This document shows, in pieces, positions 53,996-62,471 of a DNA stretch of 64,000 nt; position 1 is the first letter of the stretch; every line of letters begins with the position of its first letter. The DNA comes from Pseudomonadales bacterium (lineage in GTDB: Bacteria; Pseudomonadota; Gammaproteobacteria; Pseudomonadales; Azotimanducaceae), in the NCBI GenBank assembly GCA_028281005.1, contig JANQKS010000078.1:1-64000 (forward strand), read 5' to 3'. The position numbers and the translations under genes were made by a program. The notes beneath the pieces were generated by a model that searched no databases, was not told the DNA's origin, and worked only from the letters and a program-made list of their open reading frames with translations.

Positions 53996-54988
53996 TCAGC
54001 GCATACGAATATCGATACGGTTGGCCCGCAGTTGCCTGACGCGGATTGGCAGCGCCTCCTCGAGCGTGTGTAATACGCCGGTGATATCGTCAGTGTTGAA
54101 CACAGCGTTGAGCGTCAGGTCAGCCGCTGCAGGGTCGGATATGGTGAGTTGTCCGTCGAAGTACCGGTTGACGTCTGCGATGATCTCGGCCAATGGCGCA
54201 TTGCGGTAGACCAACTCACCCCAACGCCAGGCTGCGATCTGCCGCGCATCTAGCGCTGATACTTCGGAGTGTCCAGATTTCAGGTTGGTCTCGACCTGTT
54301 CACCAGCGGATAGGTGCATGATCTTGTCAGTCTGCCCGTCTGCGGACACGGCAACCTCGCCCTCGGCAATGCCGACGCGCACTGAGCGATTGCTGCGGCG
54401 AACCGCGAAAGCGGTGCCGACAACCTCGATGGTCACCTGGCCGACCGTCACTAAGAACGGTGTGGTCGGATCTCGGGCTACATCAAAAAAAGCTTCGCCA
54501 TGTTGCAGCACCACGAGTCGTTCAGAAGATGATAAACTGGCCGTCAATCGAGTCTCTGCACCGAGGCTGACCTGAGTTCCGTCAGCCAGTGTCACATCTT
54601 CCGTCTGGGCAACCTGCGTGCGATACAGTGTCGGTTTTTGTGATGGGCTGATCAATATGATCGCCACCGCGAGCATTATGGCTGCTGCGATACTGATCGT
54701 CGCGCGGTGCCCTAAACGCCAGCCAAGCATCCATATCGTCGAAGGTTCGACTGCCTCAGCCAAGTCAGGCGGGGTCTTCCGATTGGTTGCCCAAGCCGAC
54801 GACCGCAAGCCTTCGAGCTTGAACCAAAGCAGCTCTGCGCGCTCAAAAGCTTGTCGATTGTGTTCGCTAGCCTTGAGCCACTGTTCGAAATCAGCACGAT
54901 CCTCAGGGCTGATATCTCCACCACCAATGCGCGCTTGCCAGCGACAGGCAGTCGTCAAGGCGGCTTCTTGTTCGGCGGATTTGGTCAT
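53996..54988 (-). CDS. fecR: FecR-family anti-sigma/signal-transducing membrane protein
   Basis: 330 aa. A cytoplasmic N-terminal domain with the FecR motif 'EDRADFEQWLKASEHNRQAF', a single TM helix at about 92-112 ('ISIAAAIMLAVAIILI'), then the periplasmic FecR domain ('QTEDVTLADGTQVSLGAETR') and a C-terminal STN-like segment. Its ATG overlaps the fecI stop (ATGA). It relays receptor occupancy to FecI. Confidence 0.93.
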   Translation of the reverse strand: MTKSAEQEAALTTACRWQARIGGGDISPEDRADFEQWLKASEHNRQAFERAELLWFKLEGLRSSAWATNRKTPPDLAEAVEPSTIWMLGWRLGHRATISIAAAIMLAVAIILISPSQKPTLYRTQVAQTEDVTLADGTQVSLGAETRLTASLSSSERLVVLQHGEAFFDVARDPTTPFLVTVGQVTIEVVGTAFAVRRSNRSVRVGIAEGEVAVSADGQTDKIMHLSAGEQVETNLKSGHSEVSALDARQIAAWRWGELVYRNAPLAEIIADVNRYFDGQLTISDPAAADLTLNAVFNTDDITGVLHTLEEALPIRVRQLRANRIDIRMR

Positions 54989-55560
54989 AACCAGTCAGGC
55001 TCCTCATCGGGGTGCAGCGCGTGTTCGAGGTCTAGCAACGCGTTTGAAAGGTGCTCGGAAACAGTTGATCGCGCAAGCCCAAGTCGGCGCGCAATTTCCG
55101 CATTAGAGTAACCGTCGATACGACTCATCAGCAGAATGTCGCGGCGTTTGGGTTGCATGGCGTGCAATGCAGCGGTCACGGTTTCCAATTCGCTCCTTGC
55201 CAATAAGACGCGCTGCGGGTCGCTAGCGTCGGTAACGTCTTCAACAAACAGCGCTTCCAAAGTAGGCGCATTCGCCTTTCGAATCGCCGCGGCGCGCCGT
55301 TCAGAGCTTACGATGTTTTGCGCGGTTCGCCAGAGAAACGCCGGGAGGTGGTCGATGTCGTCAAGGTTCTCTCGGGCGGACAACCGAGCGAACGCGGTTT
55401 GCGCAACGTCGTCTGGGTCCGGTGGTCCAGAGCCGACTAGTTTCTGCAGATACCTGCGCAGGTTGTGGTATTGGCGCTCGTAAAGCTTCTGCAGGCGGCG
55501 ATCTCGATGTGTCCCGTGTCGAGCCGTCGATTGCTGGTGGCGCTCACGACTTGGCTTCAT
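54985..55560 (-). CDS. fecI: FecI-type ECF sigma factor
   Basis: 191 aa. Region 2 at about 25-95 ('YHNLRRYLQKLVGSGPPDPD', 'DDVAQTAFARLSA'), region 4 at about 125-180 ('LHAMQPKRRDILLMSRIDGY', 'IARRLGLARSTVSEHLSNAL'). First gene of the fecI-fecR-receptor set. I saw no Fur palindrome just upstream, unlike many fecIR loci. Confidence 0.93.
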   Translation of the reverse strand: MKPSRERHQQSTARHGTHRDRRLQKLYERQYHNLRRYLQKLVGSGPPDPDDVAQTAFARLSARENLDDIDHLPAFLWRTAQNIVSSERRAAAIRKANAPTLEALFVEDVTDASDPQRVLLARSELETVTAALHAMQPKRRDILLMSRIDGYSNAEIARRLGLARSTVSEHLSNALLDLEHALHPDEEPDWL

Positions 55561-55815
55561 CGCCCGTCGATGCTCTGCAATTATGGTGGGGGCGTGAGTC
55601 TACCGGTGGGGTGTTAGACTCGCAAATAGTGCTTTTGCTCGCGAAGTTTCATCGTTTGCATTTGTGTTGCGACCCTGCATTTCGGGATTTTCCCGTGGAG
55701 ATGCAAGAATTGCCCTCGCTCTGGCCGAAACTGTCAAGCAAGGCGAATCGCTCGCAGGTACAAACTCTCCACGAACACGACCCGGCTTAGTCCGGTCTAG
55801 TGCGGCGTCAAGGCC
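55561..55815. other. Upstream region of fecI, no gene seen
   Basis: No convincing ORF, RNA or Fur palindrome. It should contain the fecI promoter on the minus strand. Confidence 0.5.
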
Positions 55816-56118
55816 CTAGAAATTTCTCGTCACGCTGAAATAGACAGTTCTCGGCAAGCCGACTTCAGAGGAGGCATTCATAAAACCATTGGCGCTCTCA
55901 ATGTCTTGCTCGGCGTTCCCCACACGTCACCTGCGGTTTCGGTGATCCTCAAGGGCATCGACACTGACGGACCAGTTTCCGACGAAGTACTGAGTTGCAC
56001 CAATAGCCGCAGTAATCGGTGACGCGCCTCCGGACTCCTGGCCGGTAAAGTCGTTCGTGCCTGAGGCCGTTTCTACGACGTAATCTGTGAACTCAGTATC
56101 CACATAGGCCGGTGATGC
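55816..56118 (-). pseudogene. C-terminal remnant of a TonB-dependent receptor
   Basis: The minus strand reads 'AYVDTEFTDYVVETASG' and 'AIGATQYFVGNWSVSVDA', then, after a frame change, 'DIESANGFMNASSEVGLPRT' and 'VYFSVTRNF' with a stop at 55816-55818. A final aromatic strand after 'VGLPRT' is typical of receptor C-termini. The 5' side stops exactly where the IS3-type end begins (56119), so an IS insertion probably disrupted the gene before decay. Confidence 0.8.
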
Positions 56119-56255
56119 TGTAATCCCCCCCGTAAATTAAGGGAGGTTAGAAGTAGAATTTTCAATAGGATGAGATTCTACGGATGAAGAAAGGCAGACA
56201 TACACAAGCACAGATCTTTGCGATCTTGAAAGAGGCGGAATCGGGCGTGCCGGTT
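56119..56255 (+). mobile_element. IS3-family left end with start of orfA
   Basis: Begins TGTAATCCCCCCC..., like an IS terminal repeat, followed at 56184 by an ORF 'MKKGRHTQAQIFAILKEAES' continuing 'GVPV'. This is the N-terminal HTH of IS3-type orfA transposases. Homology stops after 24 codons, so only the left end survives. The sequence from 56256 to 56440 is unassigned; one frame reads 'YNDFGHTVADGPEQTAPQLL' but I cannot place it. Confidence 0.7.
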
Positions 56256-56455
56256 ACAAGGGCTTTGGTTTCTGGGGATATAACGATTTTGGGCACACGG
56301 TGGCTGACGGGCCTGAGCAAACCGCTCCGCAGTTGCTTGAGCCAGTAGCGAGATGTCTTGCGTCAGCGCTTGAACAGATCGAGATGGTGTAGCCATTTAC
56401 CGCACTGGACGCTTCTTGCCGCAGCGTCCAGCATCGGGATAATTTGGTGTCTCGC

Positions 56456-57598
56456 ATGATGAATAAATCAGCTGCTCAGGGCGTGGCTTCGGCCTTTTTG
56501 TTGTGTTGTGGAATCATGGGCTGCCATCTCGCCGTGGCCGCTACTGTGCCCGACGCCAAACTGGTGAAGTTCGGTGAAGCGTTATTTTTTGACGTCAACT
56601 TTTCCCTGCAACGCACCCAATCCTGCGCCACTTGCCACCTGCCGGGACAGGGTTTTGTCGACAAGCGGCCCAATCGCGCGGCAAATGCCGTTTCCCTCGG
56701 AGACGACAATGTCTCGCTGGGTACACGCAACGCGCCCACGCTTTCTTACGCGGCCAGTACACCTTCATTTCACGTGGACCGCAACGGCGAGTACCGGGGT
56801 GGGTTTTTTCTCGATGGCCGAGCCCACGACCTCGCCACCCAGGCTAAGGAGCCGTTTCTAAATCCCATCGAGATGGCGTTGCCGGATGCCCACCTGCTGG
56901 CGCAGCGCCTGCGCGAAAACCCCAACTACACGGCAGCCGTGACGATGCTATTTGGGGCAGAGGTGGTGCAAGATGACAACGCCGTGCACAGTGCGGTTGG
57001 GCAGGCCTTGGCCGCCTTCCAGAAAAGTCCACAATTTAGTCCGTTTGATTCTAAATACGACCGCTTCCTGCGCGGGGAGTACCGCATGACCGAAATGGAA
57101 GAACGCGGTCGCATTCTGTTTTTCTCCAGCCTGATCAATTGCAACTTGTGTCATCTGTTAGATAGTCCGGAACAGGAGACCTTCACCGACTACCGTTATC
57201 ACAACATCGGCACGCCACCTAACCCGCTGGTGCAGCAACACGGGACAGGTAAGCTGCCGGATCTGGGTTTACTCGCCAACCCGCTGGTTGAAGACACCCT
57301 GCAAGCAGGCAAGTTTAAAGTGCCGACTTTGCGCAACATCGCCGTCACCGGCCCGTATATGCACAACGGCGTGTTTGCTGAGCTACGCACCGTGCTTGAG
57401 TTTTACAACCAGTACATCATCGCTGACACCAAAAACCCGGAAACCGGCAAACCCTGGCGAGCACCGGAAGTGGCGGACAACATCAGCCAGGACCTATTGC
57501 AGCAGGGTCAACCCATGGACCGGTATCGGATCGAAACGCTGATCGCCTTTTTCAAAACCCTCACCGACCGCCAGTTTGAACACCTGTTAGAGGATTAA
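56456..57598 (+). CDS. Di-heme cytochrome c peroxidase / MauG family protein
   Basis: About 380 aa exported protein (signal 'SAFLLCCGIMGCHLAVAA'). Two CxxCH heme-attachment motifs, 'CATCH' near residue 60 and 'CNLCH' near 230, with 'RNAPTLSYAAS' and 'FKVPTLRNIAVTGPYMHNGV' as in CcpA/MauG proteins. It acts in the periplasm on peroxide or an oxidised partner. ATG 56456 or 56459 is more likely than the TTG at 56444. It lies just after the IS remnant. Confidence 0.9.
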   Translation: MMNKSAAQGVASAFLLCCGIMGCHLAVAATVPDAKLVKFGEALFFDVNFSLQRTQSCATCHLPGQGFVDKRPNRAANAVSLGDDNVSLGTRNAPTLSYAASTPSFHVDRNGEYRGGFFLDGRAHDLATQAKEPFLNPIEMALPDAHLLAQRLRENPNYTAAVTMLFGAEVVQDDNAVHSAVGQALAAFQKSPQFSPFDSKYDRFLRGEYRMTEMEERGRILFFSSLINCNLCHLLDSPEQETFTDYRYHNIGTPPNPLVQQHGTGKLPDLGLLANPLVEDTLQAGKFKVPTLRNIAVTGPYMHNGVFAELRTVLEFYNQYIIADTKNPETGKPWRAPEVADNISQDLLQQGQPMDRYRIETLIAFFKTLTDRQFEHLLED

Positions 57599-57623
57599 GC
57601 AGCTGAATCCTGGCCTTTTTTGG

Positions 57624-58562
57624 CTACAGCGGTTCACCATTCTCATAATCTCGACCGTTGATGTGTGCACGGCGCCGCTCACCGGTGACCTCCTCTAAAC
57701 CGGGCAGCTTAGGCTGCGTCATGAAGCGCGCAAACCAGTCAGCCAACAGGGCATCGTCCTGCAGCGCGGCCATCAGTTGTGTGCGCACTTGTTGGATGAA
57801 CGCCGCATCAATGTGGTTGCCGGCCATGGAGGGATCCAACGGCGGGTCAGCGTAGTAGGCGGCTTGCCCGGTGGCAGCCGTTTGTTCCGCAACACCCACC
57901 GCTAGTTCTGCCAACATATCTGCCACGCTCGGTGCGCGAAAGCCTACGGAAAAAGTCATACACTCGCTGCTCGCCACACCCCAATGGGCCATACGCGGTG
58001 GTAGGTACAACATGTCGCCAGGTTTCAGCAGCCACTCATCAGACGGCTTAAAGTCCGCGAGGATATCGAGATCTGTCCCTGCTACCGTGGCTTGTGCGCC
58101 ATCACATCGCTCGCCAATCTGCCAGCGCCGCTCTCCGGATACCTGCAGCAGAAAAACATCGTAGTGATCGTAGTGTGGGCCCACGCTACCCCCCGCCACG
58201 GCGTAGCTGGCCATGATGTCATCCACGCGCCAGCGCGGCAGAAAATCAAAATGATCTAATAGTTCCGCAACTTCTGGCACCCAAAGGTCCAGCGCCTGTA
58301 CCAACAAAGTCCAGCCGCTGGCGGGTAAGTGCTGAAAATCCTGCTCTACAAAGGGCCCGTGGCGTAGCTCCCAGGGGCCATGCTCCCCCTGCTCCAACAC
58401 CAGGCGAGATTCCACCTCGGGCTGCAGCGCCAACCCCGCTAATTCATTCGCGGACAGCGGCGGCACATAATCCGGCAAGGCATCACGAAACAAATGCGCT
58501 TTCTGCTGCCAATAGGTCCCTAAGAACTCGTCTGCCGCCAGCTCTCCCAGGATACCGGCCAT
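57624..58562 (-). CDS. JmjC/cupin ribosomal oxygenase (RoxA/YcfD-like)
   Basis: 312 aa from ATG 58562; the upstream extension overlapping azoR is rejected. 'LALQPEVESRLVLEQGEHGP', 'DDIMASYAVAGGSVGPHYDH' (HxD iron ligands) and 'DMLYLPPRMAHWGVA' (third His) follow the YcfD pattern, an enzyme that hydroxylates an arginine of ribosomal protein L16. Needs Fe(II) and 2-oxoglutarate. It ends 25 bp from the convergent peroxidase gene and is 19 bp after azoR. Confidence 0.88.
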   Translation of the reverse strand: MAGILGELAADEFLGTYWQQKAHLFRDALPDYVPPLSANELAGLALQPEVESRLVLEQGEHGPWELRHGPFVEQDFQHLPASGWTLLVQALDLWVPEVAELLDHFDFLPRWRVDDIMASYAVAGGSVGPHYDHYDVFLLQVSGERRWQIGERCDGAQATVAGTDLDILADFKPSDEWLLKPGDMLYLPPRMAHWGVASSECMTFSVGFRAPSVADMLAELAVGVAEQTAATGQAAYYADPPLDPSMAGNHIDAAFIQQVRTQLMAALQDDALLADWFARFMTQPKLPGLEEVTGERRRAHINGRDYENGEPL

Positions 58563-58581
58563 GGGCTTACTGCCTGGTATG

Positions 58582-59208
58582 TTAAGCCGAAGCCAAGGCT
58601 TGGGCCGCAGCCGCCAGTTCAGCTTCGGCACCTTGCACCGCTTTTGACAATCCATCCGGACCCGCCAAAGTAGCCTGCACCAACACTTCGGTGACCGGTC
58701 CTAAACCGACCAGGCCCAACCAGGCGTTGAGGTACGGAGATTGAAAGTCAAACGGGTCTGGTTTGCCGTCTTTCGGGCTGTAATCGCCTCCGCGGGAATA
58801 GATCACCGTGGCGGGCCCCGCCGAAAGGCCACGAATGCCTTGAGCGTCACTGACAAAGGTCAAACCCGGGTGGGTAATCAGGTCTATGTACTGTTTCAGC
58901 TTGTAAGGTACGCTGAAGTTCCACATGGGCACGCCAAACAAGTAGCTGTCCGCGTTAACAAACTGTTCCACCAAACGAGTGACGTGTTGCCACTGTTCTT
59001 GTTGCGCATCACTCAACTCCGCGCCCATCATGGTGGCCTGCTTGGCACTGGCCAACACCGCTGTGTATTCCGGCAAATCCGCATCAAACAGATTTACTTG
59101 TTGTACCTGGACGCTGGCAGGCAGCGCCTGCAAAAAGGTGGTGGCTGCCTGGGTGGAGGCAGCGGCTTCCCCACGCGGGGACGCATTGATGTACAACAGT
59201 GTGCTCAT
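58582..59208 (-). CDS. azoR: FMN-dependent NADH-azoreductase (AzoR)
   Basis: 208 aa flavodoxin-fold quinone/azo reductase: 'LLYINASPRGEAAASTQAAT', 'FGVPMWNFSVPYKLKQYIDL' and 'VIYSRGGDYSP' match the AzoR family. It reduces quinones or azo compounds with NADH. It is 53 bp downstream of the monooxygenase gene and part of the leftward operon. Confidence 0.9.
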   Translation of the reverse strand: MSTLLYINASPRGEAAASTQAATTFLQALPASVQVQQVNLFDADLPEYTAVLASAKQATMMGAELSDAQQEQWQHVTRLVEQFVNADSYLFGVPMWNFSVPYKLKQYIDLITHPGLTFVSDAQGIRGLSAGPATVIYSRGGDYSPKDGKPDPFDFQSPYLNAWLGLVGLGPVTEVLVQATLAGPDGLSKAVQGAEAELAAAAQALASA

Positions 59209-59261
59209 GAAGTGTTCTCTTGTTAGTTAAAAGCTAGTTGTCAAAAACTATTTGTTCAAAG

Positions 59262-61118
59262 CTATTTGTTAAAAACGTAAGGTTCCAAGGTGCCCTGGGC
59301 CTTGGTGCGGATCTTGTGCCAGATGCCGCCGCCGTAATACGCCAAACTACCAGGGTCCGCATCGCCGTGACCGTTGTAATACGACAAACAATCGCGCAAA
59401 GGCGCGGTGGTCTCATCAGCAATACGGCAGTGTTCCGCGTACTTTTCTTCGGGCTCTGAGTGGATGTCCACCGTCGTATCACCGCGCTCCCGCAAGGTTT
59501 GCAGCATCCACACCACATAGTCGGCGTGTTGGTCGATGGCATCGGTGAAGTTAAAGCTGCCGCCGCCACCTTGTGGCCCCGAAATAATGAACAGGTTAGG
59601 AAAGCCTTGGGAGTGAATCCCCAAAAAGGTCTTGGTGCCCTCTTGCTGCCATTTTTCGGTCAACGTCTGCCCGCCGCGGCCGGTGATCATGTTAAACGTT
59701 GAGGTGGCCATCCATTGAAACCCGGTGGCGTAAATCAACACATCCAACGGATATTCAGTACCGTCATGCACGACACCCCGTTCATTGATTTCCTGTACAC
59801 CTATGGGCGCGGTGTCCACCAAGTGAACGTGAGGTAAGTTGAACGTCGGCAGGTATTCGTCGTGGAACGTTGGCCGTTTACAGCCGTAGGGGTAAAAAGG
59901 TTTAAGCGCCGCAGCAGTCTGGGGGTCTTCCACAATGGCATCCACCCGGGCGCGTATCTGCTCCATAATGCGGAAATTGGATTCCAGCTGTTTCTCAATC
60001 ATCTCCTCGGCTGAGAGTTTGCGCTCGTGCTGTTTACGTTCTTTGAAATCCGGCACCTTACCGGCCAGATAATCGTCGTTGGCTTTGATGGCGGTACGCC
60101 CGGCGGAGATCTTGGCAAAACGCGCGCGTCGCGCCCGCGCCCAACCTGGTTCCTGGGCCCAGGTGTCACGCTCTTCTTCGGTGGTTTCACGCTGGTCTCG
60201 CACGTCTACGGAAGACGGTGTGCGTTGAAACACGTAGAGCTCACCCACTACTTTGGCAATCTCCGGGATCACCTGCACGGCGGTGGCGCCGGTGCCGATG
60301 ATGCCGACCCGTTTACCTTCTAATTCGATGTTGTAGTCCCAACGCGACGTGTGGAACGACTCCCCCTGAAACTTTTCCATCCCCGCGATGCGCGCAAGCT
60401 TCGGCGTGGTGAGAATACCGTTGGCCAAAATAACGTAGCGGGCACGCATGGCATCACCGCGATCGGTATGCACCACCCAGCGTTGGTCGGTTTCATCCCA
60501 GTCGGTGCGATCCACTGTAGTGTGGAACAGGCAGTGATCGTAGAAGCCAAATTTCTCCGCCATCTGCTGGCAGTACTCCATGATTTCGAACCCGGAAGCA
60601 AACTTCATGCTGGGCACATAACCCATCTCTTCCAGCAACGGTAAGTAGCTGTACGCCTCAACATCACAGGCGATCCCCGGGTAGCGATTCCAATACCAGG
60701 TGCCGCCGACATCGCCGCCCTTTTCACAAAAGCGCACGTCGTTGAAGCCCGCCTGGCTGAGCTTGTACCACAGCAACAAACCCGCAAAACCCGCACCCAC
60801 CACGAGGATCTCACACTCATCATCTAACGCTTCACGCGGGACCGGTGCGGCCGAGTAAACGTCTTTGAGATAACGCGCAAACTCCCCTTCCATGGCCATG
60901 TAGTCAGCAGCACCCCGCCGCGCTTCTTTGTAGGCGCGATATTTGGCCTGTTCTGCGGCGTCAAACACCGCGCCTGCGGGGGGCTCAGGCAGCGTTTTGA
61001 GCGACTCATCGGTCACCACGTCGTAACCCTTGCCGCGGATTTTTTCCGTGGCCATGGCCGCACGGGTGGCAAATATTTTTAGTCCGGTTTTTGGATCAAC
61101 AGACACAGACATCGTCAT
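59262..61118 (-). CDS. Baeyer-Villiger-type flavin monooxygenase
   Basis: 618 aa with two Rossmann motifs, FAD 'VVGAGFAGLL' (about 107-116) and NADPH 'IGTGATAVQ' (about 274-282). Between them is the BVMO fingerprint 'FQGESFHTSRWD' (250-261) and an upstream 'GGTWYWNRYPG'. These enzymes insert oxygen next to ketones, giving esters or lactones. The N-terminal extension of about 100 residues before the FAD motif is longer than in classical cyclohexanone monooxygenases, resembling the long-N-terminus BVMO subgroup. The substrate is unknown. Confidence 0.9.
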   Translation of the reverse strand: MTMSVSVDPKTGLKIFATRAAMATEKIRGKGYDVVTDESLKTLPEPPAGAVFDAAEQAKYRAYKEARRGAADYMAMEGEFARYLKDVYSAAPVPREALDDECEILVVGAGFAGLLLWYKLSQAGFNDVRFCEKGGDVGGTWYWNRYPGIACDVEAYSYLPLLEEMGYVPSMKFASGFEIMEYCQQMAEKFGFYDHCLFHTTVDRTDWDETDQRWVVHTDRGDAMRARYVILANGILTTPKLARIAGMEKFQGESFHTSRWDYNIELEGKRVGIIGTGATAVQVIPEIAKVVGELYVFQRTPSSVDVRDQRETTEEERDTWAQEPGWARARRARFAKISAGRTAIKANDDYLAGKVPDFKERKQHERKLSAEEMIEKQLESNFRIMEQIRARVDAIVEDPQTAAALKPFYPYGCKRPTFHDEYLPTFNLPHVHLVDTAPIGVQEINERGVVHDGTEYPLDVLIYATGFQWMATSTFNMITGRGGQTLTEKWQQEGTKTFLGIHSQGFPNLFIISGPQGGGGSFNFTDAIDQHADYVVWMLQTLRERGDTTVDIHSEPEEKYAEHCRIADETTAPLRDCLSYYNGHGDADPGSLAYYGGGIWHKIRTKAQGTLEPYVFNK

Positions 61119-61146
61119 CCCCTTCAGGTGTACGTGCTTATCAGGT

Positions 61147-62454
61147 TTAAGAATTTACCACATCCAATTGGCCAAGCCGCGCGCGGGCTTTACCTTCGTC
61201 AAACAACAGCAGCAGGCTACCGGCAATCACCGCCAACACCGCCATAATGTAAAACGTCTGTGGGTGGGTGAGTTCCGCCGCCACCAAGGCAAACAAAGCG
61301 GCACCGATGGAGCGGCTCAAGTTTGCCAACGACATGTAGACGGCAAATTGGGTGGCGGCCACTTGTTTCCAACAGATATTCATAAACGCAGCAATCATGG
61401 CCACAAACATGAGGTGACCCAAAAGTTCATACGCTGCCATCATCGACAGCACCATGGGCGTGTGCGACCAAAACGCCTGCAGACTGGCAAAGCTGGCGGT
61501 GAGGCAGGCTTGACCAAAAAAGCCAATCAACAGCAGGCGTTTGGCGCCAAAGCGGTCAATCAACGGCCCGAACAAAATCCCCACCACCGCGCTCACCCCA
61601 CCCAACAAACCGACCCAGTAACTGTATTGATCCGCTCCAAACCCCAGCTCCTGGGTCGCCACTACCGGGAAGATGGTGATGGCGATGCCCGCATTGGCGC
61701 GCCAGAAAAATTCGACCAGCACCAGCATCAGCGCCATGGGTAAAAACAGCACCTTGATCAGGTCCTTAAAAATACCCACAAACGACTCCGGCTGTTGTCG
61801 CCGCTGGGGATAAGCTTGGCCGTCGCTCCAGGGTAATAGACGCTCGCCGGCGCGTTCGCGGATGATGGTGACAAAGATAAACACCAGCAATACGGTCAGC
61901 GCAGACACCAAGGCGGTCAGCGGCAGGCCGTACTGAACAAGCAGAAAGCCGTTTAGAGCCCCAAAGCCAGAGAATCCAGCCACCTGCCCACAAGCCATAA
62001 AGGCGTTTGCACGGCCACGTTCGTCTTCAGGCAAGACGTCGATCGCCATACCGTCCACGGCGACGTCCTGCAGCGCGCCAAAGGCGTTAATCACAAAGCC
62101 AATGACAATGACCGTCCACAGCTCGGTCACGGGATCACTCACCGTGCTCATCGATAACATGGCCAAAGTCAGGCCACCTTGCGCGGCCATCACCCAGGGA
62201 CGCCGCCAGCCCATGGCTGGAAAACTGAAGCGATCCATAAATGGCCCGGCAATCAGTTTCACCCCCCATGGGATACCGGTGATGGCCATCATCGAAGCAA
62301 TTTGCGCGGCCTCCACCCCTTGGGAGGCAAGCCACGCGGGCATGGCAATGGTCAACAAGCCAATGGGCACACCCTGGGCAAAATAGAAGGTAAAAAAACC
62401 GGCAAAACGCAGCGGCCGGGAGGCCGCCAAGTTGAGTTCTACGGACCCGTGCAA
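61147..62454 (-). CDS. MFS transporter, AmpG/PAT-like
   Basis: 435 aa with about 12 helices. 'FAQGVPIGLLTIAMPAWLAS' and 'GIPWGVKLIAGPFMDRF' resemble AmpG-type permeases for muropeptides or related solutes. The start appears to be TTG (62454). It lies 18 bp after the hydrolase gene and 29 bp before the monooxygenase gene, so it may carry the pathway substrate. Confidence 0.82.
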   Translation of the reverse strand: MHGSVELNLAASRPLRFAGFFTFYFAQGVPIGLLTIAMPAWLASQGVEAAQIASMMAITGIPWGVKLIAGPFMDRFSFPAMGWRRPWVMAAQGGLTLAMLSMSTVSDPVTELWTVIVIGFVINAFGALQDVAVDGMAIDVLPEDERGRANAFMACGQVAGFSGFGALNGFLLVQYGLPLTALVSALTVLLVFIFVTIIRERAGERLLPWSDGQAYPQRRQQPESFVGIFKDLIKVLFLPMALMLVLVEFFWRANAGIAITIFPVVATQELGFGADQYSYWVGLLGGVSAVVGILFGPLIDRFGAKRLLLIGFFGQACLTASFASLQAFWSHTPMVLSMMAAYELLGHLMFVAMIAAFMNICWKQVAATQFAVYMSLANLSRSIGAALFALVAAELTHPQTFYIMAVLAVIAGSLLLLFDEGKARARLGQLDVVNS

Positions 62455-62471
62455 TTCCCTAGAGTTGTCGA

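Noticed and set aside
56256-56396. Open frame reading YNDFGHTVADGPEQTAPQLL after the IS3 remnant
   Set aside because: It looks protein-like but has no start, no recognised family and only about 45 residues; left unassigned.
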